Position numbers and translations under genes: made by a program
NCBI GenBank assembly: GCA_050942625.1
Contig: JBMNNS010000091.1
Location: forward strand, 1-6,043
Reading direction: 5' to 3'
DNA length: 6,043 nt
DNA from: JBMNNS01 sp050942625
Lineage (GTDB): Bacteria > Bacillota > Dethiobacteria > DTU022 > UBA8154
Notes under the pieces: model-generated
What the model was told of the DNA's origin: nothing
What the model saw: the letters and a program-made list of their open reading frames with translations, nothing else
Database searches by the model: none
In this document: positions 1 through 4,618 of the stretch, in pieces
Position numbering within the stretch: the first letter of the stretch is position 1
How the letters are laid out: the number at the start of each line of letters is the position of its first letter

Positions 1-533
1 CAAAGGACATCGTTTACATCCGTTTCAAATTCCAGCCAGGCACCCCTGTTGGGGATAATAGTACCGGTAAAAAGCTGTTTTCCGTTATACATCTGGCTGT
101 TAAAGTAGACACCAGGCGATCTAACCAACTGGCTGACGACCACCCGCTCGGCACCGTTGATAATAAAGGTCCCGTTCTTGGTCATGAGTGGAAAATCACC
201 CATAAAAACTTCCTGTTCTTTCACCTCACCAGTTTCACGGTTTACCAACCTCACATGCCCTTTGAGGGGAGCCGCATAAGTAGTATCTCTTTCCTTACAT
301 TCTTCTACGGAGTATTTGGGCTCACCAAGAGCATAGTCCACAAACTCCAACACTAAATTTTGCGTAAAATCCTTGATAGGGGAAACATCATGAAATACTT
401 CTTGCAAACCTTCTTCCAAAAACCAGCGGTACGAACTCTTTTGGATTTCGATCAAATCAGGAAGGTCCAGAATTTCGTTAATGCGGGCATAACTTTTCCT
501 AGTCCTCTTCCCCGCCTCGACCTCCTTATACAT
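1..533 (-). CDS. rpoB: RNA polymerase beta subunit, N-terminal part (cut by window edge)
   Basis: This is the 5' end of the gene for the beta subunit of DNA-dependent RNA polymerase, which forms one half of the active-site cleft. Only the first 177 codons are inside the window. The translation begins MYKEVEAGKR and contains typical RpoB segments: SYARINEILDLPDLIEIQ (about residues 14-31), GEPKYSVEECKERD (70-83), VFMGDFPLMT (109-118) and INGAERVVVSQLVRSPGVYF (125-144). The last segment is, from family knowledge, the N-terminal region where some rifampicin-resistance changes map. The ATG at 533 is chosen because a GGGGGAG ribosome binding site lies 11 bases upstream (545-551). A GTG at 545 is in frame but overlaps that site, and a TAA at 557-555 closes the frame above it. 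It lies more than 600 bases from the gene upstream and probably has its own promoter. Identity is certain; the exact start is very likely. Confidence 0.97.
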   Translation of the reverse strand, partial: MYKEVEAGKRTRKSYARINEILDLPDLIEIQKSSYRWFLEEGLQEVFHDVSPIKDFTQNLVLEFVDYALGEPKYSVEECKERDTTYAAPLKGHVRLVNRETGEVKEQEVFMGDFPLMTKNGTFIINGAERVVVSQLVRSPGVYFNSQMYNGKQLFTGTIIPNRGAWLEFETDVNDVL

Positions 534-549
534 ATAAATGATCACTCCC

Positions 550-571
550 CCGGGTTATTTTTTAAACCAGG
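550..571 (-). promoter_or_regulatory. Small hairpin abutting the rpoB ribosome binding site
   Basis: In the minus-strand transcript CCUGGUU (571-565) can pair with AACCCGG (556-550) around an 8-base A-rich loop, with one mismatch. The 3' arm overlaps the first bases of the GGGGGAG ribosome binding site at 551-545. If formed it could partly mask translation initiation of rpoB. The stem is short, so this is a weak call. Confidence 0.25.
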
Positions 572-620
572 TAAACATAATAGTTACTAGAAACAAGAAA
601 AAAGAATAATACTTTTTCAT
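555..620 (-). other. 21-codon hydrophobic open frame just upstream of rpoB
   Basis: An ATG at 620-618 opens a 21-residue frame ending in TAA at 557-555, a few bases before the rpoB ribosome binding site. The peptide would start MKKYYSFFLFL and end FTWFKK: two lysines at each end with a very hydrophobic, aromatic-rich middle (five Phe, two Tyr, one Trp). It could be a leader peptide or a small membrane peptide, and it shares the rpoB reading frame. No Shine-Dalgarno sequence precedes it, and its start lies in the 3' arm of the hairpin at 612-662. In AT-rich DNA such a frame arises easily by chance, so translation is doubtful. Confidence 0.15.
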
Positions 621-662
621 AGGCATCAGTAGCATATTGCCCAACCCTGCCTGCTGAAAAAG
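612..662 (-). terminator. Terminator-like hairpin in the rpoB leader (candidate attenuator)
   Basis: In the minus-strand transcript CUUUUUCA (662-655) pairs with UGAAAAAG (619-612), and AGGCA (652-648) pairs with UGCCU (625-621). This gives 13 base pairs broken by a small GC/A internal loop around a 22-base loop. Downstream the transcript reads UAUUAUUCUUUUUUCUUG, a U-rich run. The arrangement looks like an intrinsic terminator placed about 80 bases before rpoB. The outer stem is A/U-rich and the U-run starts several bases after the stem, so efficiency would be modest. It could be an attenuator or the end of lipoprotein transcripts. Confidence 0.4.
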
Positions 663-762
663 CTAAAACAACCTAAGAAACTCAACCCTTAAAACATGAA
701 ATTCCGTCCGGTAAATTCTGAATATAGTAAGGAAAAACAAGCAATACAAGTATGCTAACCCT

Positions 763-790
763 GGCATATCTACACAGGCATATCTACACA
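763..790. repeat. Perfect tandem duplication, 2 x 14 bp
   Basis: The 14-base unit GGCATATCTACACA occurs twice with no gap (763-776 and 777-790) and without mismatch. It lies inside the rpoB leader, directly beside the inverted repeat at 791-821. A recent slipped-strand duplication is the simplest explanation; a protein or RNA binding role is possible but unsupported. Confidence 0.9.
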
Positions 791-821
791 TTAACCTATT
801 TTTCCCTGTAAAATAAGTTAA
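791..821 (-). promoter_or_regulatory. 12-bp inverted repeat in the rpoB leader
   Basis: In the minus-strand transcript UUAACUUAUUUU (821-810) pairs with AAAAUAGGUUAA (802-791) around the 7-base loop ACAGGGA. All 12 positions pair if one U-G wobble is counted; on the plus strand the same position is a C/A mismatch, so the structure suits the rpoB-direction RNA better. No U-run follows it, so it is not a terminator. It could be a structural element of the leader or an operator. Function unknown. Confidence 0.45.
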
Positions 822-850
822 TATACATAAAGGGCATTTTTATTATAAAT

Positions 851-868
851 GGGAAAAATGGGAAAAAT
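851..868. repeat. Perfect tandem duplication, 2 x 9 bp
   Basis: GGGAAAAAT is repeated exactly at 851-859 and 860-868. On the minus strand this reads as two ATTTTTCCC units directly after the inverted repeat at 871-937, so it supplies the T-rich tract that makes that hairpin resemble a terminator. Confidence 0.85.
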
Positions 869-870
869 TA

Positions 871-937
871 ATGAGCTTAACGGGTTATTTTTAGCTGCTT
901 ATAAGATAGTTAAACACTAGAAAACCCAATAGCTCAT
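871..937 (-). terminator. Long interrupted inverted repeat with T-rich tail in the rpoB leader
   Basis: In the minus-strand transcript AUGAGCU (937-931) pairs with AGCUCAU (877-871), and GGGUU (927-923) pairs with AACCC (886-882), separated by a 3/4-base internal loop. The 36-base apical part can pair only weakly (TAG with CTA). The RNA then reads UAAUUUUUCCCAUUUUU. It begins about 40 bases after the predicted transcription start at about 975, the position expected of an early attenuator, but the large apical loop makes it a poor classical terminator. It may instead be a folded leader domain. Confidence 0.35.
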
Positions 938-981
938 CTTATTTAAGACACTTCGATCTATATATCTTTACACATTGAATT

Positions 982-1010
982 ATAATATCATACCATAAAC
1001 GTTAAGTCAA
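982..1010 (-). promoter_or_regulatory. Sigma-A type promoter for rpoB
   Basis: A -35 box TTGACT (1010-1005, five of six matches) is separated by exactly 17 bases from a -10 box TATTAT (987-982, five of six). A TG dinucleotide in the extended -10 position reads TGATATTAT. Transcription would start near 975 and run towards rpoB, giving a leader of about 440 nt. The TAA stop of the short open frame at 1002-1151 lies immediately after the -35 box. This would allow rpoB to be transcribed independently of the ribosomal protein genes. Confidence 0.65.
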
Positions 1011-1151
1011 ATGATTTTGGAATTTTTTTGGGAGCCAACAGCACCCCCGTCGTCGGTAGATATCTTCTTTTGAACTAATATTAAGTGTGCCTTTCTTGAC
1101 TCTGATACCTGTTAGGATTGCCATTTCTGGCATCATTCCATAATTATCCAT
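1002..1151 (-). other. 49-codon open frame in phase with, and just after, the lipoprotein stop
   Basis: Three codons after the TGA of the lipoprotein gene, in the same reading frame, an ATG opens a frame of 49 codons ending in TAA at 1004-1002. The product would begin MDNYGMMPEMAILTGIRVKK and end LPKKFQNHLT. No ribosome binding site is visible. It could be the former C-terminal part of a longer protein cut off by a stop mutation, a remnant of another gene, or chance. I do not recognise the sequence. The lipoprotein upstream ends naturally enough without it. Confidence 0.2.
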
Positions 1152-1157
1152 AAAAGT

Positions 1158-1922
1158 TCATAATAAAGGGGCTTGAATTCCCTCAGGTACACCCTCTTTA
1201 TAAGGGTCAAAATAAGGGTCAAAATATTGCTCAGGTGGTATTATCTTATATCCATCTTCAACCACATACCAAATACCGGTAGCCTCATTGACGTACCGTC
1301 CTGTTTGTTCATCATAGTTGTATCCCGCAAGCGATTGGAATTCAGAATTCAGCGATTTTAATATTTTCTCGTACTCATTCTTGTTATTCTCGTCATTCAC
1401 AAGCATATATCCTTGTATATAAATTCCATTTTTACTGAACTCATATTGACATCTGTATTTCGCCCAAGGATAGACATCACTAACTTTACCTGGTGCTTCT
1501 AACTTGTTAGTGAAGATTATTTTTCCTTCTGAAGAAGATGTAGCATCACCCTTCATCAATGTTACCGTCAACACTTCGTTTTTCTCGGGGTCATACCACA
1601 ACTGTCTTACCATCTTTTCAGTTAGTATTCCCGGATTATCCTTGATAAATATTCCGTGATGTTCAAAACGCTCCGGTAGATATTGAGGAATAACAAGGCT
1701 ATAACCAACCTGATTATTAACTTCCTCAACAGTAACCTGTTCGTATCCCTCTAATAACTCACTTCTTATATCTTCCATCATAATTTCTTTTATTTTTCCA
1801 GTTTCATCAATTATCGCTGTACTACCGTCCAGCAATCTTTTCTCCTGTGTTTCCGCTCCATTACAACCAACCAGACAGACAACTACCAGCCCTAAAACAA
1901 GAAAGAGACTTATCCGCCTCAA
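1158..1922 (-). CDS. Putative DUF4367-like lipoprotein between rplL and rpoB
   Basis: The 254-residue product starts MRRISLFLVLGLVVVCLVGC, a lipoprotein signal peptide with two arginines, a hydrophobic core and a lipobox LVGC (residues 17-20). It should be cleaved before Cys20, lipidated and anchored to the outer face of the membrane. The TTG at 1922 is preferred because GGAGGTGAT (1935-1927) sits four bases upstream; an ATG at 1937 is in frame but overlaps that site. Residues 68-86 (VNNQVGYSLVIPQYLPERF) resemble the opening of DUF4367-type domains, seen in lipoproteins and anti-sigma-like proteins of Bacillota. This match is by eye. The C-terminus carries FDPYFDPY (234-241) from a 12-bp duplication. 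The gene is unusual here and visibly more AT-rich than its ribosomal neighbours, suggesting insertion. No good promoter of its own is seen, so it may depend on read-through from rplL. Function unknown. Confidence 0.85.
   Translation of the reverse strand: MRRISLFLVLGLVVVCLVGCNGAETQEKRLLDGSTAIIDETGKIKEIMMEDIRSELLEGYEQVTVEEVNNQVGYSLVIPQYLPERFEHHGIFIKDNPGILTEKMVRQLWYDPEKNEVLTVTLMKGDATSSSEGKIIFTNKLEAPGKVSDVYPWAKYRCQYEFSKNGIYIQGYMLVNDENNKNEYEKILKSLNSEFQSLAGYNYDEQTGRYVNEATGIWYVVEDGYKIIPPEQYFDPYFDPYKEGVPEGIQAPLL
1200..1223. repeat. Perfect tandem duplication, 2 x 12 bp, inside the lipoprotein gene
   Basis: ATAAGGGTCAAA occurs twice in a row (1200-1211 and 1212-1223). On the coding strand this gives TTTGACCCTTAT twice, hence FDPYFDPY near the C-terminus. 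The duplication keeps the reading frame. It looks like a slippage event and could be a length-variable site between strains. Confidence 0.9.
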
Positions 1923-2002
1923 TTGTATCACCTCCATCGTTTATAATTTCATTGGCAAATTTGTCCTACCGATTTCTATATCTGCCCCGGAACAAGGAAA
2001 AT

Positions 2003-2036
2003 CGGCATAGCCGGTAATACATACCAAACTATACCG
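2003..2036 (-). terminator. Hairpin between rplL and the lipoprotein gene (candidate partial terminator)
   Basis: In the minus-strand transcript CGGUAUAG (2036-2029) pairs with CUAUGCCG (2010-2003), eight pairs with one wobble. An inner stem GGUA/UACC (2025-2022 with 2016-2013) closes a 5-base loop. The RNA then reads AUUUUCCUUGUU. The two-part stem is good but the U-run is short and interrupted, so it would give partial termination at most. Its position about 85 bases after rplL fits a site that lowers expression of genes downstream of the very highly expressed rplJL pair. Confidence 0.45.
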
Positions 2037-2119
2037 ATATTTTTCCGAGATTAAAATCCTTAAGACGTATCCCCTGAGTGGGATGTTTTTTGGCATAAAA
2101 TATGGTTGGAAAGTATGAA

Positions 2120-2500
2120 CTATTTTATTTCTATAGTTGCGCCTGCTTCTTCAAGTTTTGTTTTCGCTTCTTCGGCTTCTTCTTTGCTAACTTTTTCTTT
2201 TACTGGACCCGGGGCTTCATCAACAACTGCTTTTGCTTCTTTTAAGCCCAGTCCCGTTAACTCCCGCACAACCTTAATAACCTGGATTTTCTTTTCCCCA
2301 ATGTTTGTCAGAATAACGTCAAACTCTGTTTGTTCCTCTTCAGCAACTTCTTCAGCTGCCGGGGCACCGGCAATGGGGACGGCGGCAACGGGAGCGGCGG
2401 CGCTAACACCAAATTCCTCTTCAAAGGCCTTTATAAGTTCTGATAGTTCTAATACGGTCATACCCTTTACAATTTCCAGCACATCTTCTACTTTAGACAT
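2120..2500 (-). CDS. rplL: 50S ribosomal protein L7/L12
   Basis: This is the acidic stalk protein that binds as dimers to L10 and recruits translational GTPases such as EF-Tu and EF-G. The 126 residues show the usual plan: an N-terminal dimerisation and L10-binding helical region (1-31, MSKVEDVLEIVKGM...), an Ala/Pro-rich hinge (about 33-50) and the globular C-terminal domain from about residue 57. The C-terminal domain includes the conserved factor-binding stretch KKIQVIKVVRELTGLGLKEAK (70-90) and ends EEAGATIEIK. The start at 2500 has an AGGGAGG site seven bases upstream (2513-2508). An in-frame ATG at 2536 has no such site and would add 12 atypical residues. It follows rplJ by about 100 bases, and the two are presumably co-transcribed under the L10 leader. 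Confidence 0.98.
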   Translation of the reverse strand: MSKVEDVLEIVKGMTVLELSELIKAFEEEFGVSAAAPVAAVPIAGAPAAEEVAEEEQTEFDVILTNIGEKKIQVIKVVRELTGLGLKEAKAVVDEAPGPVKEKVSKEEAEEAKTKLEEAGATIEIK

Positions 2501-2603
2501 TTTTTTTCCTCCCTTATTGTTTAGGTAAAATATCATTTTTTATATTGTTAGGCAAAACAATCAGTGATGCAAAGGCTCTATTCTATGCTGCCAAACCGGT
2601 CTA

Positions 2604-3128
2604 CTAAGCCGATTCCTTTTTCTCCTTCACAGCATTAAGTACAGATACCAGCCCCCGCATATTGCCCTGTAAAACGTTTAAAAATCCGGCCAGGGGTGAT
2701 TGCAAGGAACCAAGTGTCCTGGCAAGAAGCTCGCCCTTCGGGGGAAGCTCCGATAGGCGACGTATTTCGGTTTCATTATAGACGACTTTATCTAGAACCC
2801 CGCCTTTGATAGTCAGGTCTTCATGTTCCTTGGAAAACTTCACCAAAAGTTTAATAGGGGTAACAGGATCATCATAGCCATAGGCTATGGCAGTTGGACC
2901 TTCCAGGTAGGGGTGCAGCTCTTCCAGGCCCTCCTCTTTTGTTGCCAGGCGGGTAAGGGTATTTTTCAAAACTTTGTACTTAACACCCTCCCCTTTTAGG
3001 ATCCTGCGCAGCTGGTTGATCTGGGAAACAGTTAATCCCCGGTACTCCGTTAAAACAACCACGCTGGCCTTTTGAAAATCCTCTTTTATTTCCCTGACTA
3101 TTGCTTCTTTTTCTTTACGGCTGGCCAT
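2604..3128 (-). CDS. rplJ: 50S ribosomal protein L10
   Basis: L10 anchors the L7/L12 dimers to the ribosome near L11 and, in complex with L7/L12, is known to bind its own leader RNA as a repressor. The 174-residue product (MASRKEKEAIVREIKEDFQK...) has the standard N-terminal rRNA-binding domain with VVLTEYRGLTVSQINQLRR (about residues 24-42) and VKYKVLKNTLTRLA (49-62). The C-terminal part around ARTLGSLQSPLAGFLNVLQG leads into the helix that binds L7/L12. The length fits the family. The start is set by GGGAGGTG at 3143-3136, seven bases before the ATG. The gene ends in two consecutive TAG codons (2606-2601). An L10 leader with its own terminator precedes it. Confidence 0.98.
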   Translation of the reverse strand: MASRKEKEAIVREIKEDFQKASVVVLTEYRGLTVSQINQLRRILKGEGVKYKVLKNTLTRLATKEEGLEELHPYLEGPTAIAYGYDDPVTPIKLLVKFSKEHEDLTIKGGVLDKVVYNETEIRRLSELPPKGELLARTLGSLQSPLAGFLNVLQGNMRGLVSVLNAVKEKKESA

Positions 3129-3151
3129 ACTTTTTCACCTCCCTTACAAAA

Positions 3152-3182
3152 AATACAAAAACCTTCCGCAGACATGGGAAGG
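3152..3182 (-). terminator. Attenuator terminator of the L10 leader
   Basis: CCUUCC (3182-3177) pairs with GGAAGG (3167-3162) around a 9-base loop CAUGUCUGC, followed at once by UUUUU (3161-3157) and then GUAUUUUUUG. It ends 23 bases before the rplJ start, ahead of the ribosome binding site. Its 5' arm overlaps the 3' arm of the alternative pairing AAGCCT (3185-3180), so terminator and antiterminator cannot both form. Confidence 0.8.
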
Positions 3183-3270
3183 CTTCCTAGTAATGAAGAA
3201 TATAAAGCCTGTTTACCTCGGCAGGCGACTCCAGGTACATTAAGCATAAAACACCTGCTGTCTGTGGTAC
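3152..3270 (-). ncRNA. Ribosomal protein L10 leader (autoregulatory mRNA element)
   Basis: The RNA between rplA and rplJ has the hallmarks of the L10 leader of Gram-positive bacteria. On the minus strand the motif CAGACAGCAGG is followed by CCTGCCGAGG. GCAGG (3258-3254) pairs with CCTGC (3225-3221) and TACC (3269-3266) with GGTA (3217-3214), leaving an asymmetric internal loop that forms the presumed L10-L12 binding site. Next come a possible antiterminator (AGGCTT 3210-3205 with AAGCCT 3185-3180) and a terminator stem whose loop carries the family-typical ATGTCTG. When L10(L12)4 is in excess it should favour termination before rplJ. The family assignment is from memory of its consensus. Confidence 0.85.
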
Positions 3271-3295
3271 GAACATGATTTATTTTCCTAATTTA

Positions 3296-3324
3296 ATTGT
3301 CTTTAGTTGTCTTTAAATTGTCCA
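3296..3324 (-). promoter_or_regulatory. Weak candidate promoter ahead of the L10 leader
   Basis: TGGACA (3324-3319, five of six) and GACAAT (3301-3296, four of six) are spaced by 17 bases in the gap after rplA. The -10 box is poor. Many bacteria have a promoter here for rplJL, but this one is uncertain and read-through from rplKA may supply the transcript. Confidence 0.3.
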
Positions 3325-3348
3325 ACGGAAATGGGCCACTTTTTTACC

Positions 3349-4059
3349 CTATCCTGCTTTGCCAAGGCTAGCAGCCTTTTGGGGACTTATTTTGATTCCC
3401 GGACCCATGGTAGTACTAATAGCTACATTTCTTAAATATTGGCCTTTAGCTGCTGCAGGTCTTGCCTTAATAAGTGCTTCCACTAAAGCATAAAAGTTTT
3501 CCAGAAGTTTTTCTGGGGCAAAAGAAGCCTTGCCAATAGGCACATGGATATTACCTGCCTTATCAGTACGGTACTCTACCTTTCCAGCCTTTATTTCAGC
3601 GATAGCCCTTCCAACATCAAAGGTAACCGTTCCCGTTTTAGGATTTGGCATCAGCCCCCTGGGTCCCAAAATACGCCCAAGTTTACCAACCACACTCATG
3701 ATGTCTGGCGTTGCCACAGCTACATCGAAATCAAGCCAGCCACCCTGAATTTTTTCGGTCAGATCCTCTGCACCAACGACATCGGCCCCAGCCTCCTCGG
3801 CTTCCTTCATTTTGTCTCCTTTAGCAAAGACAATTACCCTGGTTTCTTTCCCAATCCCGTTTGGCAAGACCACCGCACCCCTTACCTGTTGATCAGCATG
3901 TTTGGGGTTAACTCCAAGTTTGATGGAAACCTCTACGGTTTCATCAAAAGAAGCACTGGCTGTTTCCTTAAGAAGTTCAAAAGCAGAAAGCGGATCGTAA
4001 TAATTGTTACGATCAATCTTCTTTTTTGCCTCCAAATACCTTTTACCTTGTTTTGCCAA
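3349..4059 (-). CDS. rplA: 50S ribosomal protein L1
   Basis: L1 binds 23S rRNA at the mobile L1 stalk, helps release deacylated tRNA from the E site, and in many bacteria represses its own operon by binding the mRNA. The 236-residue product is of normal length. It carries the family blocks SIKLGVNPKHADQQVRGAVVLPNG (about 46-69), GKLGRILGPRGLMPNPKTGT (125-144), and GNIHVPIGKASF, ending TTMGPGIKISPQKAASLGKAG. The start is a TTG at 4059, fixed by GGAGGT at 4073-4068 eight bases upstream and by the conserved opening MAKQGKRY. It follows rplK by 85 bases containing a hairpin, and is presumably co-transcribed with it. Confidence 0.98.
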   Translation of the reverse strand: MAKQGKRYLEAKKKIDRNNYYDPLSAFELLKETASASFDETVEVSIKLGVNPKHADQQVRGAVVLPNGIGKETRVIVFAKGDKMKEAEEAGADVVGAEDLTEKIQGGWLDFDVAVATPDIMSVVGKLGRILGPRGLMPNPKTGTVTFDVGRAIAEIKAGKVEYRTDKAGNIHVPIGKASFAPEKLLENFYALVEALIKARPAAAKGQYLRNVAISTTMGPGIKISPQKAASLGKAG

Positions 4060-4076
4060 TTTTATTTACCTCCAAT

Positions 4077-4108
4077 GTGGTGCAAACGAATAATGGTTAT
4101 TCTCCCAC
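4077..4108 (-). promoter_or_regulatory. Hairpin directly upstream of rplA
   Basis: In the transcript GAAUAA (4102-4097) pairs perfectly with UUAUUC (4093-4088) around the 3-base loop CCA. GUGG (4108-4105) pairs with CCAC (4080-4077), with an asymmetric GA / GUUUGCA internal loop between the stems. It ends three bases before the rplA ribosome binding site. Two short helices flanking an asymmetric loop recall the general form of L1 target sites, but I cannot confirm the conserved bases, so the L1 link is conjecture. Confidence 0.35.
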
Positions 4109-4144
4109 TGTACTTAGTGCATTACCTATAAAATTTATAAAAAA

Positions 4145-4576
4145 CTATTCCACAACAATCCCCATACTCCGGGCGGTCCCTTCAATAATCTTTGTTGCTG
4201 CCTCAAGATCAAGCGCATTCAAATCTTCCAGCTTTTGCTGGGCTATCTCTTTAACCTTTTCCCGGGAAATAGTTGCTACTTTAACCTTATGGGGTTCCCC
4301 CGAACCTTTCTCAATATTAAGTGCTTTTTTTAACAGAACCGCAGCCGGGGGGGTCTTGGTAACAAAACTAAAGGAGCGGTCTGCATAAACTGTTATTTCT
4401 ACCGGGATAATCAGGCCACTCTGTGAAGAAGTTTTTTCATTAAATTCCTTACAAAAAGCCATAATATTGACACTATGCTGCCCCAATGCAGGCCCAACGG
4501 GAGGGGCCGGAGTAGCTTTGCCGGCGGGAATTTGTAATTTTATCATTCCGATAACCTTTTTTTTAACCTTAGCCAT
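4145..4576 (-). CDS. rplK: 50S ribosomal protein L11
   Basis: L11 lies at the base of the stalk, binds the GTPase-associated region of 23S rRNA, and is part of the thiostrepton site and of RelA-type stress sensing in organisms that have it. The 143-residue product shows the proline-rich N-terminal domain LQIPAGKATPAPPVGPALGQ (14-33) followed by HSVNIMAFCKEFN. The C-terminal rRNA-binding domain runs from about residue 75 (KTPPAAVLLKKA) to LDLEAATKIIEGTARSMGIVVE. The ATG at 4576 has GGGGAGGTG (4590-4582) five bases upstream. It begins 42 bases after nusG ends, so the nusG-rplK-rplA run is probably one transcript. Confidence 0.98.
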   Translation of the reverse strand: MAKVKKKVIGMIKLQIPAGKATPAPPVGPALGQHSVNIMAFCKEFNEKTSSQSGLIIPVEITVYADRSFSFVTKTPPAAVLLKKALNIEKGSGEPHKVKVATISREKVKEIAQQKLEDLNALDLEAATKIIEGTARSMGIVVE

Positions 4577-4618
4577 TCATGCACCTCCCCTCAGAAAGTA
4601 ATCTGTCGGTTACTGCTT

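Larger units (their letters stand above)
534..981 (-). promoter_or_regulatory. Long AT-rich 5' leader of rpoB (no recognised family)
   Basis: The roughly 440 bases between the promoter at 982-1010 and the rpoB start carry no convincing gene. They hold, in transcription order, a long interrupted inverted repeat (871-937), a 9-bp tandem repeat (851-868), a 12-bp inverted repeat (791-821), a 14-bp tandem repeat (763-790), a terminator-like hairpin (612-662), a 21-codon open frame (555-620) and a small hairpin touching the ribosome binding site (550-571). I do not recognise a known riboswitch or ribosomal-protein leader here. Any regulatory role is inferred only from the length, the density of structure and the position ahead of an RNA polymerase gene. 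Confidence 0.5.

Noticed and set aside
360..590. 76-codon plus-strand open frame opposite the rpoB start
   Set aside because: It is antisense to rpoB coding sequence and has no supporting signals.
534..1157. CRISPR array or mobile-element ends, given the several repeats
   Set aside because: The repeats are only two-copy direct tandems without spacers, and there are no terminal inverted repeats, target-site duplications or transposase remnants.
1940..1967. AGGACA / TATAAA promoter-like pair before the lipoprotein gene
   Set aside because: The -35 box is weak, and a start about seven bases after the -10 box would fall inside the ribosome binding site, leaving no usable leader.
2069..2090. Plus-strand hairpin ATCCC/GGGAT followed by TTTTTT after rplL
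   Set aside because: The stem is only five pairs and there is no plus-strand gene for it to terminate; on the minus strand no T-run follows it.
2106..2528. 140-codon plus-strand open frame opposite rplL
   Set aside because: It is a Ser/Ala-rich antisense shadow of the Ala/Glu-rich rplL gene, with no ribosome site and no family resemblance.
2501..2536. Longer rplL product starting at an upstream in-frame ATG
   Set aside because: The upstream ATG has no ribosome site, whereas AGGGAGG is well placed for the ATG at 2500, which gives the family-standard N-terminus.
3544..4131. 195-codon plus-strand open frame opposite rplA
   Set aside because: It lies antisense to a certain ribosomal protein gene, has no ribosome binding site and gives a low-complexity, unrecognisable product.
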